A stretch of 10,191 nucleotides of DNA, taken from assembly GCA_035624865.1 (NCBI GenBank), contig DASPQS010000028.1, positions 1 to 10,191 of the forward strand. Direction: 5' to 3'. The position numbers and the translations under genes were made by a program. The DNA is from JASHZA01 sp035624865. GTDB taxonomy: Bacteria > Desulfobacterota > Binatia > Binatales > Binataceae. This document shows, in pieces, positions 1 to 5,860 of this stretch; the stretch's first letter is position 1; each line of letters begins with the position of its first letter. The notes below the pieces were generated by a model. That model saw only the letters and a program-made list of their open reading frames with translations, was not told where the DNA came from and ran no database searches.

Positions 1-1
1 T

Positions 2-22
2 ATCCTAACCGGACCGAGTTGA
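2..22 (+). CDS. Possible 3' tail of an upstream gene (partial)
   Basis: Reading from base 2, the frame gives I-L-T-G-P-S and then TGA at 20-22. The last base of that stop is the first base of the ATG at 22, making a TGATG overlap. Such overlaps are typical of translationally coupled genes, and the next pair downstream is also overlapped (ATGA at 213-216). Only six codons are visible, so nothing can be said of function, and the match could be chance. It mainly supports ATG 22 as the start of the next gene. Confidence 0.3.
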   Translation: MLTGPS

Positions 23-216
23 TGCGCCCGCTGACGCTGGTGCTTGCGGTGGTATGGGCGGTCGCCACGATCGGGATGCTGCCGAGGGTGCCGGCGCCCA
101 ACCCGATATTGCTCTACACTTCGCTCGGCTTCGTCGTGTACTACTTTGTGATGTCATTCGTGCTTCATGCGCACCCCACGCGCGTGGCGGCTCGCCGCAC
201 ACTGGGGCCCGGATGA
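22..216 (+). CDS. Small two-helix membrane protein, hypothetical
   Basis: I do not recognise this 64-residue protein. It has two hydrophobic stretches, about residues 3-19 (beginning TLVLAVVWAV) and 27-48 (around LLYTSLGFVVYYFVMSFVL), joined by a short proline-rich loop (PRVPAPNP). The basic tail (RVAARR) would by the positive-inside rule lie in the cytoplasm, giving an in-in hairpin in the inner membrane. The frame stays open to the left edge and TTG at 19 is also possible. ATG 22 is preferred because it overlaps a TGA at 20-22. The stop overlaps the next ATG, so it is probably co-translated with the 603-residue protein and may be its membrane partner; that is inference. Length and composition also fit a small accessory subunit of an unknown membrane complex. 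Confidence 0.6.
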   Translation: MRPLTLVLAVVWAVATIGMLPRVPAPNPILLYTSLGFVVYYFVMSFVLHAHPTRVAARRTLGPG

Positions 217-2024
217 ACGATCGGCCACCCAAGGGCGCCCTGGGTTCATGGCTTGAAATCGTCGAAGGCGAAGCGCCGGTTCTTTTGATCGCGCCGCACG
301 GCGGTCGCGCCGGCGCCGCCGCCGCTGCAACGCTCCATCCCAAGGTCAACGACCTGGAAACCGCAGCCATCACCCGCGAGCTCGCAGCTCGGCTCGCCGC
401 TGCCGCGTTGATCAACACGGGAATGGATCGCAATGAGCTCGACTGCAACCGGCTTGCACAGCTCGCAGAACGAGCGCCCTGGATGCTCCATCTTCTCGCA
501 GACCGAATCGACCGGATAATCGCTCGGCACGGACGCGCAACCGTGCTGCTGATCCATGGATGGAACGTGATCGAACCGCGGGTCGACCTCGGACTGGGGC
601 TGCGCGAGACAGCCGGCCGGCTGCATCCCCCGGCCGGCGCGCACGTCTCCGCAAGCGATCACTTCATCAACGGCCCGATCGCCGAATTGGCAGCGCGCCT
701 GCGCGCGGCGAGTATCCTGCCAAGCTTCGGGCTGCGCTACCCAGGCGGCGCGGCGCAGAACCTGTTGCAGGCATTTACACCGCGCCACGGCCGCAGCACC
801 GTCGAACCAGTTCGGCGGCTGGCCGCCATCGCGGAGCGGGGATTGATTGACGCGCTCCAACTGGAAATGTCGGTGGCGGTGAGGCTGCCAGGCGATCTGC
901 GGGAGCGCAACCTCGACGCGATTGGCGAGATTTTCTCACGCCGCAGCAACCGCGCGGTTTCCGCAGGGATTTCCGTCCCTATCGTGCGCGCGGCAGCATC
1001 GCGACCGCCAAAGAAGACTGCCGCGGGATCTGGCCAACTGCCGCTCAGGGTCGGCATCGAATTCTACGACCCTGCGGCGCAGGTCGGCGGCATGGCGAGT
1101 TTCGATTTCGGCCCGGGTGCGGCCGGCGCGCGCATCCTGGTGTCCTTCGATCGGCGCCGTCTCGCCCTCTTCACCGCTGAAGGTAAGGCCGAACGCGCCT
1201 GCGACCGCATCTCGCTCGGTCCGCTCAGGCTCACGGCGGGCGGGCCCGCGGCGGAACTTGTTTTTCGCGGACCGGCGGCGGTTGTAGACGACGGTACGGC
1301 GTATCTCAGCGTGGAACACGCGCTGGCCAAAAGCCGCATCGAAACTGCGATGGAAGTCGTAGGATCAATCGCCATCGATTCCGCGGTGCACAATTTCGAC
1401 AATTTGGTCGCACAACTCGAAGAGACAATCGCTCAAGCGTATCGCGCCGATGCCGGCCCGGCTGAAGCTGCCAACGCAGTGCCACCGGTTGCAGCGTTTG
1501 GGCGCCTGCGGGGGACGAGCGTCGTCGGCGGCCGGCGCCGGCCTCTGGACGCGGCCGTGCGTATTGGAATTTCGTTTACCGGAATAGGCCCGCAAAAATT
1601 CGTTGCCCGACGGATGCTCTGGGCGCGTTTCGACGGAGATAGCGGCCATCGGGCGCTTGAGCTGCGGGCACTCGCTCTCGAGGGGAAGGCCGAGCATCGG
1701 ATCGCCCGAATGCTCAACGCCGGCGGATGGAACCAATGCGGCCTCGAGGAGTTAGACCTCGAGGTCACCTCACCGCTCGTCCCGCCCGATCAAATCAGCG
1801 CACGGATGGTCACGTCCGCGCGGCAGGAGGCCTCAATCGAGGGCAAGCCCGAGACCTTCTTGACCCTGTCGCGGCCGGGCCCGGACGGCACCCGCATCCA
1901 CACCTCTTTGGGGTTTGCCTCCTACACCATGGGCAATGCGAAAGGGGCCGGGATGTTCGAGTGCTCCCGCCGCTTTGGTGTTGCCTCCGCGCAAGTACGG
2001 CCAAACGAAACGGACAGCGATTGA
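213..2024 (+). CDS. N-formylglutamate-amidohydrolase-like protein fused to a beta-rich C-terminal region
   Basis: The protein has 603 residues. ATG 213 is chosen because it overlaps the previous stop (ATGA); the frame is open further upstream, but that part only shadows the membrane gene. Residues ~20-225 resemble the N-formylglutamate amidohydrolase (HutG/FGase) family: a beta strand ending in PHGG (28-31, compare PHSG), a helix after DLET (47-50), NTGMDRNELDCNR (68-80, compare the family D-x-NR), an IHGW strand (114-117) like the family DxHS, and LQLEMS (215-220) like the closing strand. The family hydrolyses amide bonds using a metal, so H29 and H115 may be ligands. Residues ~275-600 form two beta-rich repeats, the second ending GAGMFE. 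These resemble AttH/CrtC lipocalin-like proteins (DUF7065/DUF7064 type) that bind or convert hydrophobic substrates. No signal peptide is seen, so it is probably cytoplasmic. The substrate is unknown and HutG itself is far shorter, so this is not ordinary histidine catabolism. The C-terminal assignment is tentative. Confidence 0.6.
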   Translation: MNDRPPKGALGSWLEIVEGEAPVLLIAPHGGRAGAAAAATLHPKVNDLETAAITRELAARLAAAALINTGMDRNELDCNRLAQLAERAPWMLHLLADRIDRIIARHGRATVLLIHGWNVIEPRVDLGLGLRETAGRLHPPAGAHVSASDHFINGPIAELAARLRAASILPSFGLRYPGGAAQNLLQAFTPRHGRSTVEPVRRLAAIAERGLIDALQLEMSVAVRLPGDLRERNLDAIGEIFSRRSNRAVSAGISVPIVRAAASRPPKKTAAGSGQLPLRVGIEFYDPAAQVGGMASFDFGPGAAGARILVSFDRRRLALFTAEGKAERACDRISLGPLRLTAGGPAAELVFRGPAAVVDDGTAYLSVEHALAKSRIETAMEVVGSIAIDSAVHNFDNLVAQLEETIAQAYRADAGPAEAANAVPPVAAFGRLRGTSVVGGRRRPLDAAVRIGISFTGIGPQKFVARRMLWARFDGDSGHRALELRALALEGKAEHRIARMLNAGGWNQCGLEELDLEVTSPLVPPDQISARMVTSARQEASIEGKPETFLTLSRPGPDGTRIHTSLGFASYTMGNAKGAGMFECSRRFGVASAQVRPNETDSD

Positions 2025-2029
2025 GCGCG

Positions 2030-2950
2030 CTAAACCTGCTCTGGTCTCTCTGCACGCATCGCCGCGCCGGCATGATCGAGCGAAGCGGCAAGCGCGATGA
2101 GCTGCTTCGCCAGCGGTGTCTCCGCGTGCTCTCGCACGAATAGGGTCCCGCGGTCGGAGCTTTCGGCAAAGCGGGGGTCGAAGGGCAGCCGTCCAAGCAT
2201 CGTCACTTGCGCTTCGCGAGCGAGCGTGGCGAGCGCGCCCTGCGGCATCAGCGGGCGCACCGAATGGCAGCCGTCGCAGCTAAAGCCCGCCATATTCTCA
2301 ACTACGCCGATGACGGCGAGTGAACTGTGCGCCGCGAATTCGAGCGCCTCCTTCGCGGCGCGCGACGAGAGCTCCGAAGGATGGCTTATGACTACGAGGC
2401 TGACGCGCGGAACCAGGCGGGCAATTCGGTAGACCTGCTCCAGCCCCGGCGCAAGGTCGATCAGCAAAAGATCGAGGTTGCCGAACCGGGTATTGGCGAG
2501 CAGCCGCCGCAGCGTCGCTGAATAACCCAGCTCGACCAGGCCGCCATTGCCGTGAGCGGGAGCCGGAGTCTCGTCGAAGTCGACGAAACTCATTGGCGCC
2601 GGTTCGCCCTCGGGCAGCAGGTTGCTGGCCGCGATTCGCAATCCGAGCGGCCCTGCGCCGGGCTCGATTCCTTCCATCGCCGGCATCCGCCGCAGCGGCT
2701 TCATTCCGAGCATCGCTACTATACTCGGTGAATTCAAATCGGCGTCGAGGATCCCAACTTTGCGGCCGGTCAGTGCGAGCGTTGCCGCGAGGTTGACCGT
2801 GATCGAGCTTTTGCCGACACCGCCGCGTGCACTGGCGACAGCAACAATCGCACCCACGCCCGCCAGATTCGCGTGCAGATGCGAACGTTCCGCGAGCAGC
2901 GCATGCTCCGGCGCATTTTCGCCGGTCTCGGAATCCCTAAAGATCCTCAT
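2030..2950 (-). CDS. Mrp/NBP35-like P-loop ATPase (probable Fe-S cluster carrier), divergent
   Basis: This 306-residue protein is of the MinD/Mrp type. Visible parts are the P-loop ARGGVGKSS (41-49), the LDAD switch (68-71) followed by SPSIVAMLG, the Walker-B-like LLLIDLAPG (161-169), and VVENMAGFSCDGC (216-228). The last is the Mrp hallmark, whose CxxC (C225, C228) binds a shared Fe-S cluster at the dimer interface in the family. Two positions differ from usual Mrp: the first P-loop lysine is Arg42 (codon CGC), and the usual PPGTGD is APGLEQ (167-172). The N-terminal DUF59/MIP18 domain found in many bacterial Mrp proteins is absent. ATG 2950 is preferred over TTG 2974; the only weak ribosome-binding sequence is GAAGAA. 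The gene follows the dksA-like gene after 162 bases, so it may have its own promoter. A MinD/FlhG-like role is less likely because of the ENM...CxxC block. Confidence 0.75.
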   Translation of the reverse strand: MRIFRDSETGENAPEHALLAERSHLHANLAGVGAIVAVASARGGVGKSSITVNLAATLALTGRKVGILDADLNSPSIVAMLGMKPLRRMPAMEGIEPGAGPLGLRIAASNLLPEGEPAPMSFVDFDETPAPAHGNGGLVELGYSATLRRLLANTRFGNLDLLLIDLAPGLEQVYRIARLVPRVSLVVISHPSELSSRAAKEALEFAAHSSLAVIGVVENMAGFSCDGCHSVRPLMPQGALATLAREAQVTMLGRLPFDPRFAESSDRGTLFVREHAETPLAKQLIALAASLDHAGAAMRAERPEQV

Positions 2951-3112
2951 CGAGTTCTTCGCACAGACACACAAGGCCGCACGGGTTTACGACTGCTACG
3001 GCTGCCGCTACAGATTGCCCTGTTAGCATCGTCAGGTAAAGACGACCCGAACGCGGCGCCGATGGCTAACCTTGCATCGGCCCGATGCGCCCCCCGCAAC
3101 TTGCCTGCCGTG

Positions 3113-3565
3113 TCAGATGTTTTCTTCGTCGGCGTCCGTCGAACCAATCTTGCGGTAGGTATTGCGCTCGTCCTCGTAGCGCCGCTGCGACTTGGCCTCG
3201 CGCTCCTGATCCTGCTGACAGTCGCGGCACAGGCGGGTGAACGGCATCGCCGCGAGCCTTTCCTCGGCGATTTCCAGCCCGCACGACTCGCACACGCCGT
3301 AACTGCCCTCTTCCATCCGCGCGAGCGCGTCATCGACCTGCTTGATTTTTACACGCTCGCGGTCGGAAAGGATAAAATTGATCTCGCGATCCCGCTCCTC
3401 GGACGCGAGATCATAGGTGTCCATGCCCTCGTCCTTGTTACCCTCGCGCTCCGCCTTAAGCTCCGAGTCGATTTCGGCCATGAGTTTGGCCTTCATATCG
3501 ACCAGATTCGCCTTGAGGTCGGCCAGAAACTTCTTTCGGTTTGCCGCCGCTGTTTTTTTTGGCAT
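3113..3565 (-). CDS. dksA: DksA/TraR-family zinc-finger transcriptional regulator
   Basis: This 150-residue protein matches the DksA family in length and layout. A long charged helical region spans ~10-85, and a four-cysteine zinc finger is formed by CESC (92-95) and CRDC (113-116). DksA inserts its coiled coil into the RNA polymerase secondary channel and, with ppGpp, adjusts promoter output in starvation. The acidic coil-tip motif D-x-x-D-x-A needed in E. coli is present as D49, D52 and A54. ATG 3565 is chosen over GTG 3574 because AGGAAAGG (3575-3582) lies 9 bases upstream and would be too close to the GTG. That site overlaps the rimO stop codon and the genes are 15 bases apart, so the two are very probably co-transcribed and coupled. 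The N terminus (PKKT) and C-terminal tail are basic and acidic extensions. It could be a DksA paralogue rather than the main copy. Confidence 0.88.
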   Translation of the reverse strand: MPKKTAAANRKKFLADLKANLVDMKAKLMAEIDSELKAEREGNKDEGMDTYDLASEERDREINFILSDRERVKIKQVDDALARMEEGSYGVCESCGLEIAEERLAAMPFTRLCRDCQQDQEREAKSQRRYEDERNTYRKIGSTDADEENI

Positions 3566-3574
3566 ACGCGCCAC

Positions 3575-3582
3575 CCTTTCCT
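3575..3582 (-). promoter_or_regulatory. Ribosome-binding site of the dksA-like gene
   Basis: On the - strand this reads AGGAAAGG, 9 bases before ATG 3565. It begins inside the rimO stop codon (TAG, 3583-3581), so a ribosome ending rimO uncovers the start of the next gene. The site decides the start, because it is too close to the upstream GTG at 3574. Confidence 0.7.
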
Positions 3583-4924
3583 AGTAAGCGACCTCCCCCG
3601 TTACCTGCCCAACCAGATCATAGCTGAGAACCTTATCAATCCTGGCCCGAACGAATTCACCCGGATGGGCCTCACCCTTGAGCAGCACCATCCCGTCGAT
3701 TTCGGGCGCCTGGCCGGACGTTCGCCCGCGCATCCGCGTAGCGCGTCCTTGCGCTTCTCCCTCGACCAAGACCTCGAGCTCGCGGCCAACCAGGCCGCGA
3801 TTCTTCCGCAGTGAAATTTCCGCCTGCAGCTCCATCAGCACGGACCGCCTTTCGCGCTTGACCCGCTCTGGAAGCTGGCCCTGCATATCCCACGCGGCGG
3901 TGTTTTCCTCGCGCGAGTAAGTAAACACACCGACCCGGTCGAATTGTTCCTCGCGCACGAAATCGAGCAACCTGCCGAATGCCCGGTCGGTCTCCCCCGG
4001 AAAGCCGACAATGAACGAGGTGCGCAGGGTCACCCCCGGAACGCGCCGCCGAATTCGATCGAGCAGGTTTCGCAGCGCGGCGGCCGAGCGCTCGCGACGC
4101 ATCGCCCGCAACATCTCGTCGTCGGCATGCTGAAGCGGCATGTCGATATATTTAACCACTCGTGGCAGCTCCGCGATCGCCTCGAGCAGTTCGTCGGTGA
4201 CGAAATTCGGATAACAGTAGAGCAGCCGGATCCAGTGAAGTCCCTCGATTCGGTCGAGCCTGCCGAGCAATTGCGCGAGCGAAGAACGCGGCTCGAGGTC
4301 GCGCCCGTAAGCGGTCAGGTCCTGGGCGATAAGGTTGATCTCGCGCACGCCAGCGGCCACCAGGGCGCAGGCTTCGGCGACGACATCCTCCAACAGACGG
4401 CTCTCGTGCGAACCGCGAATCTTCGGAATGATGCAGAAGGAGCACTTGTGATTGCAGCCTTCGGAGATCTTCAGATAGGCGCTGATTGAATCGCCGATTC
4501 TGACCCGTGGCGCAGCGGCTCCCGCCAGCAGGTGGGCCGCGCCAGGGTACGGAATCGGACGGAACTCCGGGGTTTCAGTACGCCGCAGCAGTTCAGGAAG
4601 GTCGAGGAAATTGCCGGTGCCGACCAGGATGTCGACTTCCGGAAGCTGCTCGCGGAGTTCCGCGCCATAGCGCTGCGCCAAACATCCGGCTACCACGAGG
4701 CGGCGGCCGGGCACCTGCTCCTTGATCCGCCCCGCCTCCACAATCGCGTCGATTGATTCCCTTTTCGCCGCCTCGATAAAGGCGCAGGTGTTGACAATCA
4801 GCACCTGCGCATCGCCTGGGTCAAGGGTCATCTCGAACCCGGCGCCTGCTAATGCTCCAAGCATCAATTCGCTGTCCGCAAGATTCTTGGGACAGCCCAA
4901 GCTCAGGATATGAACCTTTTCCAT
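3581..4924 (-). CDS. rimO: Ribosomal protein S12 methylthiotransferase RimO (radical SAM)
   Basis: RimO adds a methylthio group to an aspartate of ribosomal protein S12 using two 4Fe-4S clusters and S-adenosylmethionine. The 447 residues fit the family length. The N-terminal UPF0004 domain (~1-110) carries cysteines C11 (in CPKN, diagnostic of RimO), C47 (VNTC) and C81 (AGC). The radical-SAM core (~145-340) has the cluster motif CNHKCSFC (C157, C161, C164) followed by IIPKIRG, and later MPLQHADDEML. The TRAM RNA/protein-binding domain fills ~375-447. ATG 4924 gives the conserved start MEKVHILSLGCPKN; the in-frame TTG at 4981 adds an unlikely 19 residues that overlap the upstream control region. 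The upstream ribosome-binding site is weak. The gene leads a unit with the dksA-like gene 15 bases downstream, joining a ribosome modifier to a stringent-response factor. MiaB is excluded by CPKN and the C-terminal pattern. Confidence 0.95.
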   Translation of the reverse strand: MEKVHILSLGCPKNLADSELMLGALAGAGFEMTLDPGDAQVLIVNTCAFIEAAKRESIDAIVEAGRIKEQVPGRRLVVAGCLAQRYGAELREQLPEVDILVGTGNFLDLPELLRRTETPEFRPIPYPGAAHLLAGAAAPRVRIGDSISAYLKISEGCNHKCSFCIIPKIRGSHESRLLEDVVAEACALVAAGVREINLIAQDLTAYGRDLEPRSSLAQLLGRLDRIEGLHWIRLLYCYPNFVTDELLEAIAELPRVVKYIDMPLQHADDEMLRAMRRERSAAALRNLLDRIRRRVPGVTLRTSFIVGFPGETDRAFGRLLDFVREEQFDRVGVFTYSREENTAAWDMQGQLPERVKRERRSVLMELQAEISLRKNRGLVGRELEVLVEGEAQGRATRMRGRTSGQAPEIDGMVLLKGEAHPGEFVRARIDKVLSYDLVGQVTGEVAY

Positions 4925-4979
4925 TACTGAAACGCCCGGCTGAGGGCATATATGTCTACTCGTGAGACCTCTTTGGTGC

Positions 4980-4991
4980 AATCACGTGATT
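4980..4991. promoter_or_regulatory. Perfect palindrome ahead of rimO, possible operator
   Basis: AATCACGTGATT is identical to its own reverse complement over 12 bases. It lies 55 bases upstream of the rimO ATG, within the probable promoter region. A site of this size and symmetry is typical of a dimeric helix-turn-helix regulator. The regulator is unknown, and a single copy in the window means chance cannot be excluded. Confidence 0.35.
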
Positions 4992-5050
4992 TCATATTTG
5001 CCCCCTCTGTTCACAGAAAATCGACGCGGTCTCTCGCCTTCGCACTGGGA

Positions 5051-5079
5051 GGGCTCAAGTGGAATCCCGAACAGAGCCC
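5051..5079. repeat. Inverted repeat downstream of lolA
   Basis: GGGCTC (5051-5056) and GAGCCC (5074-5079) pair across a 17-base loop. The repeat lies 66 bases past the lolA stop on the - strand, where a terminator would be expected. There is no T-run after it on that strand and the loop is large, so it is at most a weak or factor-dependent terminator. Confidence 0.25.
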
Positions 5080-5144
5080 GGAAACGAGGCTTCGTTGTTC
5101 GAGCGTTAGCCCACCCAAATACCCCGAAAAGATGTGGCAATAAC

Positions 5145-5858
5145 CTATGGTTGTGAGCCTTGAGAGCTCACTATATCCGCTCCGGCCGGAACCGTGAACG
5201 CGAACAGGCTAGACTCGAGCGCGAGATTCCGCTCGACCGCGCTGAACTCGAGCTCCGTCCGGTTCCCCAACGCGTCCGTCAGCTCCAGCGTGACTATATC
5301 GAATGTTTTCCGGTCGATACCCAATTCTATCCGATCGCCGCCACCCCTGGGAGTCAGAGCCACATGGTCCAGATTGTCACCGCCGTGCGAGCCAACCGGC
5401 GCAGCCTCGAAATCCCGGTCGACATTGCCGACCCCCAGCAGGAAGGCCGCAGCGCTTTGGCTCTTGAAGGCGTTCTTGAGCGGAGTTTCAACCACCTGAT
5501 TGAGACCCGGGTCGTAGTCATAGATCAGCGAACCGTCGCTCACGATCGTTTCCGGCTGCGGCTCGGCGAACTCCCAGTGCAGACCGCCTGGCTTACGGTA
5601 GTAGATCACCCCGGTGCGAACGCGCGGCGGCGCACCTGCGCGCGTAACAGTTTCCCTGAAATTCGCCTTGAAGGAATCGGTCTGCTGGTAATGGCGCTGG
5701 AGATGCGAGAGCAAACTCCTCAATTCCGTCCCGGACGATACGCTCGCAGCAGGCGAAGCCATCGGCTGCGCTGACACCATCCCGGCACTCATCGCGATCG
5801 CGGCTGCGATCGACGCGACGGCGTAAATTCCGGCCATCCGGCTGCGGCTAATCCGCAT
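5145..5858 (-). CDS. lolA: Outer-membrane lipoprotein carrier protein LolA
   Basis: LolA takes lipoproteins from the LolCDE transporter in the inner membrane and ferries them through the periplasm to the outer membrane. The 237 residues begin with a signal peptide: basic RISRSR, a hydrophobic stretch (~11-28) and a probable signal peptidase I cut after VSA (28-30). No lipobox cysteine is present, so the protein is soluble. The mature part shows the family pattern: LRSLLSHLQRHYQQTDSFKANF (46-67, a first helix and strand), KPGGLHWEF (89-97), IVSDGSLIYDYD (105-116) and a run LNQVVETPL before a helix ending FLLG. ATG 5858 follows the ftsK stop (5863-5861) after two bases, so translation is probably coupled; TTG 5864 would add two residues. 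The gene looks like the last of the rnj-ftsK-lolA unit. Family membership is clear although sequence conservation in LolA is low. Confidence 0.9.
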   Translation of the reverse strand: MRISRSRMAGIYAVASIAAAIAMSAGMVSAQPMASPAASVSSGTELRSLLSHLQRHYQQTDSFKANFRETVTRAGAPPRVRTGVIYYRKPGGLHWEFAEPQPETIVSDGSLIYDYDPGLNQVVETPLKNAFKSQSAAAFLLGVGNVDRDFEAAPVGSHGGDNLDHVALTPRGGGDRIELGIDRKTFDIVTLELTDALGNRTELEFSAVERNLALESSLFAFTVPAGADIVSSQGSQP

Positions 5859-5860
5859 GA

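Larger units (their letters stand above)
4925..5144. other. 220-base intergenic region between lolA and rimO
   Basis: No gene is seen here. The region should hold the end of the rnj-ftsK-lolA transcript and the promoter of rimO-dksA, both on the - strand. It contains a perfect 12-base palindrome (4980-4991), a near-palindrome TCTGTTCACAGA (5006-5017), CATATATG (4947-4954) and a hairpin (5051-5079). I could not identify a convincing -35/-10 pair. TTGCAC near 4973-4978 with TAGACA 17 bases on is only a weak match. It is less GC-rich than the flanking genes. Confidence 0.6.

Noticed and set aside
54..212. Longer N terminus for the amidohydrolase-like protein
   Set aside because: It would overlap the membrane-protein gene almost entirely, the extra sequence looks like a shadow, and ATG 213 makes a normal ATGA overlap.
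2873..3814. A 313-codon open frame on the + strand
   Set aside because: It runs antisense across parts of the Mrp-like, dksA-like and rimO genes and has no family motif.
4925..4981. Longer RimO starting at TTG 4981
   Set aside because: RimO proteins begin close to the CPKN motif, and no ribosome-binding site precedes the TTG.
5080..5120. Possible tRNA because of GTTCGA near 5097
   Set aside because: The flanking bases do not form a T-arm stem, and no acceptor stem or anticodon arm could be found on either strand.
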